In this document: one piece after another, positions 22,550-32,700 of the stretch
How the letters are laid out: the number at the start of each line of letters is the position of its first letter
Position numbering within the stretch: position 1 is the first letter of the stretch
Origin: Scatophagus argus
Taxonomy: Eukaryota > Chordata > Actinopteri > Scatophagidae
DNA: 64,000 nt
NCBI RefSeq assembly: GCF_020382885.2
Contig: NC_058498.1
Span: 10,762,501 to 10,826,500 of the forward strand
Direction of reading: 5' to 3'
Position numbers and translations under genes: made by a program
Notes under the pieces: model-generated
The model's input: only the letters and a program-made list of their open reading frames with translations
The model's database searches: none
Told to the model about the DNA's origin: nothing

Positions 22550-25500
22550 GTAACAAAACGCTACAACAGCGGCTGTCCAGAGCCATCGCTGTTAATGGAC
22601 CTTCATTTCTTGACAAGTTTTGATTGCATTTTGTACTAGAGGGAAAAGAGACTGATGGGTTTCTCACATCTTTAGCATCGTGTTGATTGTATTGGTAAAA
22701 TACTGTGCATTGCAAAAAGGTTTTACGTATGATTTTGTCTGTACATACACTGAAGGTAAGAATTATTACCTATGTTTTACTTGTTATCTTCTATGTCAAG
22801 AAAAAGCAAATTTTTTTCTTTCACTGGAGAATTTTTGTATTCAGTTCACAAAGCAAAGCAAGTGCACCCGCTGACACTGAACTATCAAGAACTTTGTTTC
22901 TTGGTCAGAATGCTATCGCGGCTCCGTACATTTACACTCTGTTCCTGTCTGTAGGATAACTTTCTTATACAGCTCAGAGATGACAAGCAGGTCCGGCAGT
23001 ACATTGAGCTGAGCTACGGTGGTGCAGCGCTGCAGGACAGCTGGGCTCTGTGCGATGTGGGCATCACTAGAGGAAGTGCCATCCGATGCCTGATAAAGGT
23101 ACCGAAGCGTCCAAAGGAGTTAGAGATATGGAGCCGTGTTGCAGCAAAAACAGTCAGTTGTTGAGGATGTTGAAGTGGATCTTTGCTTCAGGTGTAACAC
23201 TAAGGAAGTTGTTTTTAAAAATGCTTGAGAGAAACAGGTGACTGCAGCACAGAATCTGCCTTAAAATCTGTTTTATTTGCACCGAAACAAAACTTTACAG
23301 AGTCTTTGCACGTGAAAACTACAACTCATGAACTCCATCAAGGTCTGAGGTCACTTATACAACCTCTGCTCCTTAAACTGGTGCGTATTTATTATCTTGC
23401 TCAACAGCACTTCAGTGCCGTATATACTTGCTGTGACAGGAGCTTAAAGCTGGGCCTTTACATTGTCATCGTTCACTTCAAAAACACATTATTTTTTATC
23501 TTTTCACTTCAGGGCTGCTTAAATTAGCATCTTACCACATACATATTCATTGTTGGGGATCATTTTTCATCAAAGACATCCTTCTTCCAGTGAACGAAAT
23601 CTGTCTGAGACCGGTGCACTAACAAGATGTTCCCATGCGAGCAGCAGCTTGATGGGAAATGAGTTTATGGCTGCCTGAGATCCTTAGTTTGTCCCCATTA
23701 CTCAGTTTTTAAGCAGTGGGACACATTCCAGACTCATCACTGGGCAACTTTCTGTAAAAGTTGGTAAGCATGTGTGTGTGTGTCTGTGTGAGTGTCCCAT
23801 TCAGCTTTTGTTATCATTTAACGTCCTCTCATAAAAATAGTTGTTTTCTATGGGCCTTGTAAGGTTTTACCCCAATTTCACTGTCCAGACTTTTGTATGT
23901 CTTTGTCTGAGCTACTTTGTTTCACATTCACATCTTGTGTGTGTGTGTGTGTTTTTCCTCCATGTAGACACATTTTTGCATATTTTAATTGGTCACTATT
24001 GGTTCTCAGGTGTGTATATGCATTCAGTCAAAAACATTTGTAAGATGGTAAATCATGTACTGAGCTTTTGCAAATATGTACACTGCAAAAAGCATTCAGG
24101 TTCTCCGTTTCCTTCAGCAAAGTAGTGGAAGATGGCACTTAATTTATGTGAATACACAAAATGTTAACCACAGGAGGGCAGCAAACGCCTCTTTGCCCTT
24201 TGCCTGTATACTCTTTTTGCTATATTTTACATTTAACAAAAATATAGTTCATATTAAATTTAAAAAGATATAATATGACGTAAAACTATTTGAGTTATTA
24301 TGTGGTCATGACTGGTATATGGTGGACATGACTTGCAATAGCTGCAAACAAATGAAATATAATCTATTACAAGTTATAGCAGTTGTTTATTTTTACAAAT
24401 GCTGTAGGTTCAGGTTCAACACCTCTTCTACAGGATGTGATTTTTTTTCTAGCTTTTTTAACTAAACACATGGATTCACCTTGAGAGTCTTTTATCGTAA
24501 TTAACTGCAATGCCATTGTGCCATTATAATTATTTTTCAGAGTGAACTAAAGCCTGTGTTGCAAGTGTTCAATGCTGTGACTGGAGAAACCTTTCCAGTC
24601 ATGGGAGGTGAGGCTCTTCTGCATATGTCTGTTGCTGGACTGAAAACTGTGGTGTCCATACAAAGTGTCCTCCCTGTCAGCACCTTCAGACTGAGCACAC
24701 CCACTGGTGTGCATCTCTTTGACTGCAACCAGCTACAAGACTATGCCATTGAAGTTGGTATGGACCATTTATTCTCTGAGCTGCTATGTGACTGATGTGT
24801 GTAACTTCATAGTGAGTGCTATCTATGATTTAAAAATACTGTACTGAATGGAGTTGGCTTCAACTTGAAAGGAGAGAGTTATAGACAGAGAGTTTCTTCC
24901 TTCAACCTGCCTCTGTTCCACTTGGCTCTGTAACTCAATGGGATTTCTCAGAGCTGGTGTCTTTATTCAGACTTTCTGAAAACATGGAACATATTAAAAC
25001 CTAAATGGGCATCAGTTATTGTTCAGGATAGTCTTTTTGTCAATATATAAAAAAGGCTCTTGAATTCAACTACAGTTACGGTCACGCACTGTATACTGAC
25101 ATGCTTCATTTGCTACACAGCCAGTGTCAACGAGGCATAAACCTAAAGCCTCCAATATGAAAAACAATTTTTTACATTTTCTTATCTTTTCTTATTCCTT
25201 TTTTTTAAACAAAGGCACTACACTCCGTCTGGACACGTGGGATGGATGGGTGGAGTTCCTCCAGGGTTGCCTCCTGGGCCACAGATTGACAGTCCAGAAC
25301 CAAATGTCAGAGAAGAAGTCAGTGATGAGGTCAGGATTTCCCTTCAGGAAATAAAAGTGTGACTACAAATTTACAATAAAAGTGAATCATTCTTGCTTTG
25401 CCTTTTCAGGTTTCAGCAGCAAGTAGCCCTCCACATCGCTGCCTCATTAGGCCACCTGGATCTGGCAGACTGGCTGCTGGAGAAGGGGGCGCATGCTGAG

Positions 25501-27033
25501 GAACCAGTGGGAGTCCATCCGTACCGCCAGTGGTGCCACCAAACTGCCCACCGAGACACCGGAAAGTGTCCCATCCACGTAGCTGCAGAGAGTGGTCAGC
25601 TCCTCATCCTCAAACTCTTCATCAACAAGAACCTTTTGATTCTGGCTTGTCGGGACCCTGCAGGTTGCGACCCTTTGAAAGTTGCTCTTCAGCATGGTCA
25701 CAGGGACTGCGTGCGCTACTTAGCTAACAAGTTATGCTCAGTAATATCCCTGGCAAACATGTCTCTGTCCCTGCGTATCTACTTGCAGATAAAACTGTGG
25801 GTGAGTTTGGGGCAGAAAAGGGCAGCCTCCAATCGATACCAGAACACCAGTGCTGTCTTCAAAGCCGGGGTGGGTGATGCATTGCTGGTAGACGGCTTCA
25901 ACCAGCTAAACATGTCTTCCAAATCTAGGAAAGCTGTGACCAAAACAAGCAGAGGAATCAAGGCCAAAGCTCTGCAGCCGTTACCTCCCATCAGAAACTT
26001 GCTTCCACCCTCACACCTCCTCTCCAAAAAGGCAGCACCCCAACTACCCAGCCAGCAGTCTGTGAACTTTGGTGACTTTAAAGAAATGCAGAAAAAGCAG
26101 AAACACGATCTATTGGATGAAATCTATGAGGAAGACAGCAACTTATGTAGGGGCAAGATTATTCTCCCTCCAATCACCAGCAGAGAAAGCTTTCCAAGAC
26201 CGGTGTTTGCTCGTGCATTGCCAAAATCTTCCCACATTGTGGAGTCCTTCTTTTACCACCGTGGCAGAACACCAAGAGAAAAAGCCATATATTGCTTGGC
26301 TATGGCCAGGTCTCTATCCTTTTTACTTTTTATGTTCATTTGCAATAAAAACACAGCTTGAAGGGTTTCATATATTCCAACTCGTTTGAAAGTGACAGCA
26401 AAGGACAAAGATGGGCAAATTTGCACCATATACATTTCTTTGTCTTTAATTCTGTCTTCTATTTCTAGTTGCTAATTCAGTTTTTGCACAGATGTAGGAA
26501 CCGCTCATTCTGTTCAACAGGATAGCTGCCTTTACTCTTTAGTCAGTGGAACATGGTAACTCATTAATTACAATAAAGATGCTGTAGGGGCTTCTGGAAT
26601 TAGATGGACTTCTGCTTTTACATTTTTTTTAATTTGCATTAAATGATTGGATTTGGTGGGAAATCTGAATAGCTAGAACTTTGTGACATAAGATTTCTTT
26701 GTCTTACTTATGTAAAGATTTTACTCTGAGGTAATGTGTAAGAGAAAGGAAACATTTGGAGAAACACCTGCACTGTCTAAACCACTGACATAAAACAGAA
26801 GCCACTGATTGCCTCATTTTTTTATTTATTTTTTTTACTGTTTACTGTACAGTTATATGTATTTAAGTATCACATTTAGTTGACTGATGATTTTAAGATG
26901 TTAATCATATGACAGCTTTCATTTACTGTGTCTCATGTGTGTCTTGTATAGTTGCTTCACAGAGAAGCCTTGGGTGAAGCAGCTGAGCATAGCACGGACA
27001 TTGATCAGGAAGCATGTCCACACCATGGCCTGA
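22460..27033 (+). CDS. ankub1: ankub1 (ankyrin repeat and ubiquitin domain containing 1), complete, six coding exons
   Basis: Exons are 22460-22549, 22955-23098, 24541-24757, 25215-25329, 25410-26309 and 26952-27033; joined they give 1548 bases and 515 residues, near the human length of about 540 as I recall it. Residues 1-78 form a ubiquitin-like fold (MRLLIYFEG start, ending GSAIRCLIK). Exon 3 is a linker. Exon 5 carries about three ankyrin repeats near residues 192-310, with cores VALHIAASLGHLDLADWLL, PIHVAAESGQLLILKLF and DPLKVALQHGHRDCVRYL. A basic, low-complexity part and a conserved-looking C-terminal region follow, ending KPWVKQL through HTMA and a TGA. The molecular function of ANKUB1 is not well established. 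It lies head-to-head with rnf13, as in mammals. The donors of exons 4 and 5 (GTCAGG, GTCTCT) are weak but keep the frame. A poly(A) signal sits at 27455. Confidence 0.9.
22550..24540 (+). other. ankub1 introns 1 and 2 (exon 2 lies inside at 22955-23098)
   Basis: No further exon seen. Short GT repeats lie near 23769 and 23936, and a CTCF-like match at 24168-24181. Confidence 0.5.
22955..23098 (+). CDS. ankub1: ankub1 exon 2 (residues 31-78, ubiquitin-like domain)
   Basis: 144 bases between acceptor CTGTAG and donor GTACCG, phase 0. It encodes DNFLIQLRDDKQ through RCLIK, the second half of the ubiquitin-like fold with its final hydrophobic strand. Confidence 0.9.
24541..24757 (+). CDS. ankub1: ankub1 exon 3 (residues 79-151)
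   Basis: Acceptor TTTTTCAG, donor GTATGG, ends in phase 1. It encodes SELKPVLQVFN through DYAIEVG, a region between the ubiquitin-like and ankyrin parts that contains STFRLSTP and GVHLFDCN. Confidence 0.87.
25215..25329 (+). CDS. ankub1: ankub1 exon 4 (residues 151-189)
   Basis: Acceptor AACAAAG, then TTLRLDTWDGWVEFLQGCLL, ending in phase 2 at a weak donor GTCAGG. Joining to exon 5 restores an arginine and keeps the frame. Confidence 0.82.
25410..26309 (+). CDS. ankub1: ankub1 exon 5 (residues 189-489, ankyrin repeats)
   Basis: The largest exon, 900 bases, acceptor CCTTTTCAG, enters in phase 2 and leaves in phase 2 at a weak donor GTCTCT. It contains the ankyrin repeats and a long serine/lysine/proline-rich segment ending KAIYCLAMA. 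The frame stays open to a TGA at 26359, so read-through gives a short alternative tail. Confidence 0.9.
26952..27033 (+). CDS. ankub1: ankub1 exon 6 (residues 489-515 and stop)
   Basis: Acceptor TTGTATAG. In the frame left by exon 5 it reads CFTEKPWVKQLSIARTLIR to HTMA and stop TGA at 27031-27033. Its exact frame fit, a basic amphipathic tail and a downstream poly(A) signal support it over other frames. Confidence 0.82.
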
Positions 27034-27454
27034 TACTTACAGATCTCCCTGGCGCCACAGACAGGTCCCATCTCGATCTGCCACTCTTCAGCCCAAGTCA
27101 CATCGGTCTCCTAAAACACGGTGGACCACACAGAGTCCTCCAGAGGGACGACTGAGGGGTGTATCCCATGCTTACTGTGTTATTGAGAAGGAAACCTTTT
27201 CAAATTCCTGCTGTTTGCTTAACAGAGATATAGATATTATGGATATAGATAGAGTTCTTTTATTATTTTTTTACATACAGGAAATTGAAAAATTCCTTAG
27301 TGTGTTCTGGTGTGTGACAAAAGTCCAAGTGGGGACCAGCCTTACAGCTGAAATGTTTTGCCTTTGCTTAAAATTTTGGATTCAGAGCGTCAACATGCTG
27401 GATCATCACTATGTGTGTAGGTGCGCAACTATGCAGTGAGCTAGACACACTTTG

Positions 27455-27460
27455 AATAAA
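27455..27460 (+). terminator. ankub1 poly(A) signal
   Basis: Canonical AATAAA 422 bases after the ankub1 stop, followed by GT-rich DNA. The 3'UTR between 27034 and about 27480 has no other feature. Confidence 0.6.
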
Positions 27461-29641
27461 GGTTGAAAACAAGGGTTGGCCTTTGAGGTTTTTCCTGGAA
27501 ACAATTGTGAAAACCTTCTGAAAATGTCTCACATCAAATATCTCATTTAGTAATTAAGAGATGATGCTGTGATGTTACAGCATTAATTGCCCATTACATC
27601 CACACAGTTGTGTTCATTTCCTCATTTTCACCTGTAGAGCACCAGCTGTGTTTGAAATGTTTTATCAGTCATGTCAACATGAGATAAAATCAGTTTGTCT
27701 TTTTTAGAGTGCGCACATTTTTCTCTCTAATCTGTGTCTTCATCAGGCTACGTCAGTGAGCGTGATTAGTTAAGTGCACACAGCTGGCACGCCGTCAGCT
27801 TAATTGTAGGGTATTTTGAAGGAAAATATACTCTATGTGAGCTACTTTATATATCATCTAACTTACTCTTCTCTGACCTCACAGCCGGAGTCAGTAAATA
27901 AGTTAGCTGCTAGTGCTATTTGGACATTGGCTGCTCCGTGAAACCGCCTGAACGCGCAGCGCTATCATTTGATGTTCGTGTTCGCTTTCTGTACACGTTA
28001 TGATTGATACGTTCATGGACAATCCGCGATAAGGCCCCGCGCCTCCGCCCGTTACAAACCCATCAGAGAGACAATCACAAAACAAATGTGATAAAGCTCA
28101 TAATGCTTTAACGAGATCATTTGGGAAGTAGATAAAAAATGTCTGTAAATATTTGCTTAGTCACTGAACTGTCAAAATGGTGACTGTGACACTGGTTGCT
28201 ACTAGCAACAGAATGTCCACTGAAACCAACTGCCCATGGCAGAGTACTATCTGTCATTTAATCTCCAACTGTCTGTTTATTTATTTTTTTGTGTGTCTGG
28301 AATAATACACAGTTGCCCTCCTGAATCACATAATCTCTTTACCAGATATCTTTTCTTTTTTTCTCTTTTGCCTCTCATCTTTACGTGAAAATGAATTCTT
28401 CATTTTCATATATTTTGCCTAACTCACATGAACATGTCATCTGGCTGATTTCATGTCACTTCAAGTCACTCCCTACCCGGTGCAATGTACTGTAAGTGTA
28501 CACATTCAGTTACCATACGAAAACTTGATTTCGAAACAATATGCTAAAGCTACTGTGCAACTTATAAACACGCTGAAAATATGAAAAATTGTGATGAAGT
28601 ATGACGCCCCCTTTAACTTAACACGACAAACGCTGGTTGTCTTCTGCCTGACTCATCAGTTTGCTCTCACACACTCAGCTTTATAGTGCCCTCTGTGGGA
28701 GATAAATGACTCAAAAACATTTTCCTGCAAGGTGAGAGATTCCACATATATGACTTTTACAATGGCTTAGAGGATGAAATGAAAGATAACATACTGAGGG
28801 TGAACTGTAGTATTTTTTTGCACATAAATATTTATTTATTAATATGTGTTTTTGCTATTTAAAGTGACAGTAAAAGGGCACTTTCAGAGTGATTGATTTC
28901 TTTCTTAGCTGCATCTATTTTTCAAATATATTTCAGTATTTTGGGGGATGTACACAATGCAGGGAGGGATCATTAAATGCATACAGTATTTACAGTATAA
29001 GAAGACTGTGCTATTTGATAGAAATGCAAAAAGGGTTGTTGATGGGTTCTCAACATATTTCAAGAAGGAAAAAGGAATAGGATCTTAAATACAAATAGGA
29101 TGAAATCAAAATTTAGCATTTCTAATAGGCATATTTTTGAAGGAATATCATTTTTAAGGCCTACAGATTTGTGCCTCATACTCTTCTTATGATTCATTCC
29201 TGTATTCGCCTTAATTTCTAAAAGACAACAACATACGCCATACTATTGTTGCAGTCAACAATGCCTAAGACGAATGGAACTTGGAAATTTCCGAGCACAG
29301 ACAATGCAGCATTTGTAATTCCCATAGGACCGTGTAGCCTCATGTTTAAAAATCTCGCGATGTTATGAGCCTAGCCGACCCGCTGTTAGTGCTGTTGCCC
29401 CGCCAGTTCGTGAACAACCGGAGAGCAGACATGCACAGCCGTCAATGGACGTAGGACCCTTCCTAGGTTTATCCCGAGTTTACGGAATTGCACTGCGTTA
29501 TGACAGCGAGCATGTTTAAAACCCAACCTGTCTTTGTTAACTGAGACACAGAAATCACAGAAGCGTTATCAGAAAATCAGTTGAATACACATAGTTGAGA
29601 CAGCCAGACCAGCCAGACTGTCTGACAGTCAGCGTGTGGGA
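27461..29641. other. Intergenic region between ankub1 and ppp1r2
   Basis: No exon recognised. A CpG-rich patch at 27900-28060 is unexplained. AT-rich, repeat-like DNA follows (28440-28720). The last 300 bases are the ppp1r2 promoter and leader. Confidence 0.5.
29353..29360 (+). promoter_or_regulatory. ppp1r2 promoter element TCTCGCGA
   Basis: TCTCGCGA is the core of a known TATA-less promoter element of vertebrate housekeeping genes (bound by BANP in mammals). It is 282 bases before the ppp1r2 ATG in a CpG-containing stretch, 29345-29500. Function here is inferred. Confidence 0.5.
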
Positions 29642-29772
29642 ATGGCAGCTCCCCGGCCGATAAAAGGCATCCTGAAAAACAAGAACAGCGGGACAAATGT
29701 CAAATCGCTGCCCGACGACGTACAGGCAGAGATTTCTGAACAAGCCCCCGGACTCTCGGAGGATGACCAACA
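29642..29772 (+). CDS. ppp1r2: ppp1r2 exon 1 (residues 1-44)
   Basis: ATG followed by [16 protein letters not shown], ending in phase 2 at donor GTAAGT. It carries the KGILK PP1-docking motif. The ATG context (GGGA before ATG) is acceptable and the family starts here. Confidence 0.93.
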
Positions 29773-32700
29773 GTAAGTTTTCCTTTTCGCTGTCGTGACA
29801 CTGGTAGCCAGGTAACGTTAGCTAGCTAAACACTTGTTAGCCACTCTAATGTTACTTCCCGTTCAGGGTAACTGTAACGTAAAAGTCATTCCTTTGGTTC
29901 TTAGGGCTGGTCAATAGCATGCGTTGTGTATGTGAAAACTTTTGCTCGTTTCTTGTGACTGTGACATCGTTTCTGCTCCCAGATGGAGTCTTGATCATAT
30001 GTGTAACCAAGAGCTAGCACTTACCCCTACAAGCATATTGTCAGGTTAGCTTGTTCGCTAGCCAGTAATGTCAGAGTTCACGGGAGTTATCTTAATGTCA
30101 TTAACAAAACTCCGCATTGTCAACTTGAGGCAAAACCACAAAAAAATCTTACCATCGATTCGTTTAATTTGATTTAGTGATAAGTTTTAAAAAATGTGGG
30201 TAAGAATTATTTTCAACAGTGATAACAAGAAACCAAACGATGACCATAATAGGATAAATGAATACCAACATAAGGGCAGGTCGCGCTCTAATGCGCGTAG
30301 TAATTAAGTTTTACTAAGTTCCTCGCATAACCTAATGTTGACTTAGTTTGGTGCTATAACTTACCTTCCAATATGTCGGTAAATTTTGAAATACCTATTT
30401 CAGTAAATTATTTAACGCCCGAAGTTATGTAGTACATTAACGTCATTGTGTTTTACCGTTTAGTTAGATAGATAAATAGATACTTTATTGATGCCGAGGG
30501 AAATTCAAGATTCTCCTCAGTCAGTGAATTACACGTTCAAACACTCATAGATGCACATGAAAAAGTGTTTGTTCTCAGAGTTACATCTCAGAGAACAAAC
30601 ACTTGACTTTACATCTGCCACTGACAGGTGTGACAGAAGCCTGTGCTGGTGCTGAAGCTCCAGACTGTGTCAAAATAAGACTGTCCTGATCGATAGTCTT
30701 GGACCAGTCTCTGCTTTAGTTTTTCTGCAGCCATCTCATAAGACTGCTGATGAATATTCCCCATTGTCGTTCATATCTTCAGATGTGAGGACATCTCACA
30801 TTGCACCACCTGACTTCCATCCTAATATTGAGCCCTATGATAGTTTGACTCATTCATCCATCCGCGGTAGAGGACGCCTGACTAAAATATCATGCCTATT
30901 GGATGGCAATATTGAGGCCAAGAGCAGTGTCAGGACTGCTAAACCGGGTGTTGTCTAATAGGTGCTTGACCTCAAGGTTTGGTTGACAAGAGCTGGAAGT
31001 TGGTTTCTGTCCATGGAACCCTGCCTTCTCCTATACACTGATATCACTGACACTTTCTCTGTGGCAGTGACACATAGTGCCCCAGGTCACCAGCCCCTTT
31101 TTGGTGGCTTCACTCCCTGCCCCGAAGGAATCTGCATGCAGAGTTTCCTGAGCGCTGTTGAATTAGGTCCCCTTACTGCCAGCATAGTCAGAATTTAGCT
31201 GGCGTTATAATAGAATTGAATATAAACTGTATTTAAAAGCTACTTTGGTGTACCTCACTGCAAAGCCCATCTGCCAGTCTGCTTTAAAAATACAATGTGG
31301 AAACCTCTACAAATGAAAGCATTCCTTGACACATGCTTCCAACAAACAGGGCTTAAAACATATTTATGTGATCATCTCTATATTATTATATCTTTGGTGC
31401 TACCTGGAGATTCAAGTTGTGCTTAGCAGTATCATCAGTTGAATCTGTGTGCAGATATTTGAATCCCTTTTTAAAATCAGATCTAATACACATTAGGAGT
31501 CGATGATTCATCAACAACCATTATATGGCGCATGGTAATTACATTATATCCTGTCAAAATATGTCAGCCGCATGGTTATTCTCTATATGTCCTACCAATT
31601 ATTATGCAAGGTAACCAGGAAGTTAAGTAAAGATGAACGTTGAGTGTGATTTATGTGCCTCCTGCTTCTCCCAGTGCCGGCAGGTCTAGTTATTAGCCCT
31701 AGTCCGCTCTGAGCTACAGTGTGAGAAATTAGGCCATAGAAGGATAGTAGTTATTAGTGAATTCCATTCCCAGCAGTGAACCAAGCTTTTCTGTGTCAAC
31801 ACAAAAATAGTCTCTCTTTGAGTGATGAGGAAGTCAAGGAAAAAAAAAAAGAAAAGAGGTTTCTGGAAGGATCCTGTGTGCAGCCAAGCCCCAAATCCAC
31901 AGAGAAGAATCAGGGCTGACCTTGCTGTAGTTGCATTGTTATTGTCAGCTTTGAGTCTCAAGCAAACACACACTCATCAGTCTGTACACCTACTGAGTGC
32001 ATGTGCTTACATGTCTGCACATACTCCAGCATCGATTTTTATTTGCTCATATATTTTTTTGAAACATTTTTTTATCTCTTCAGTACATGTAATTTTTGTG
32101 ATTGCTTCCATAAACCCAATAACAAAAACAGCACTTTTTTCGACTTACTTGTATGATGTCATCCCCTATTCTGTATGCTAAACTTCTGAAATATAACCTA
32201 TCAAGTCTTAACTTCTCGAGCACCATCAAAGTATTGGTAAGCTTTACGTCTGCCATTATTCACAACAGTAGTGTTCACAAAAAGCTTGACCGCAGCCCAA
32301 AAATATTTTCCTTCTTAACTCTCTTCATTTGTGCAAAACATAATCGCGCTATGTTAACAGCTCTTTCTGCAGTATCCAGAGGATATCCTGAGGTAGTCTC
32401 ACAAATACCTACCTCCACCACCTGTCCATGTTTAAACAGCCCTGCTTTGCTTACTTAGATTTGTAGGAAGACCTCGATGACATCACCCTCAGTGGTTGCT
32501 ATTGCTTACTGTCATTAGAGTATGGCCCTTTTGATGCCTTTTTCATATCACCTGCAGCTCACTTTCATTTCCTTTTGGCACTGTATGGCATGGAAGGCCT
32601 TGGCCACTTTTTAGACTGTCACTTTTGTTATCCCTCAGTCATTCACTGTTATCAAGTTAATGGTGATGTGCGAGCCTCACACACAGTCTTACATAATTCA

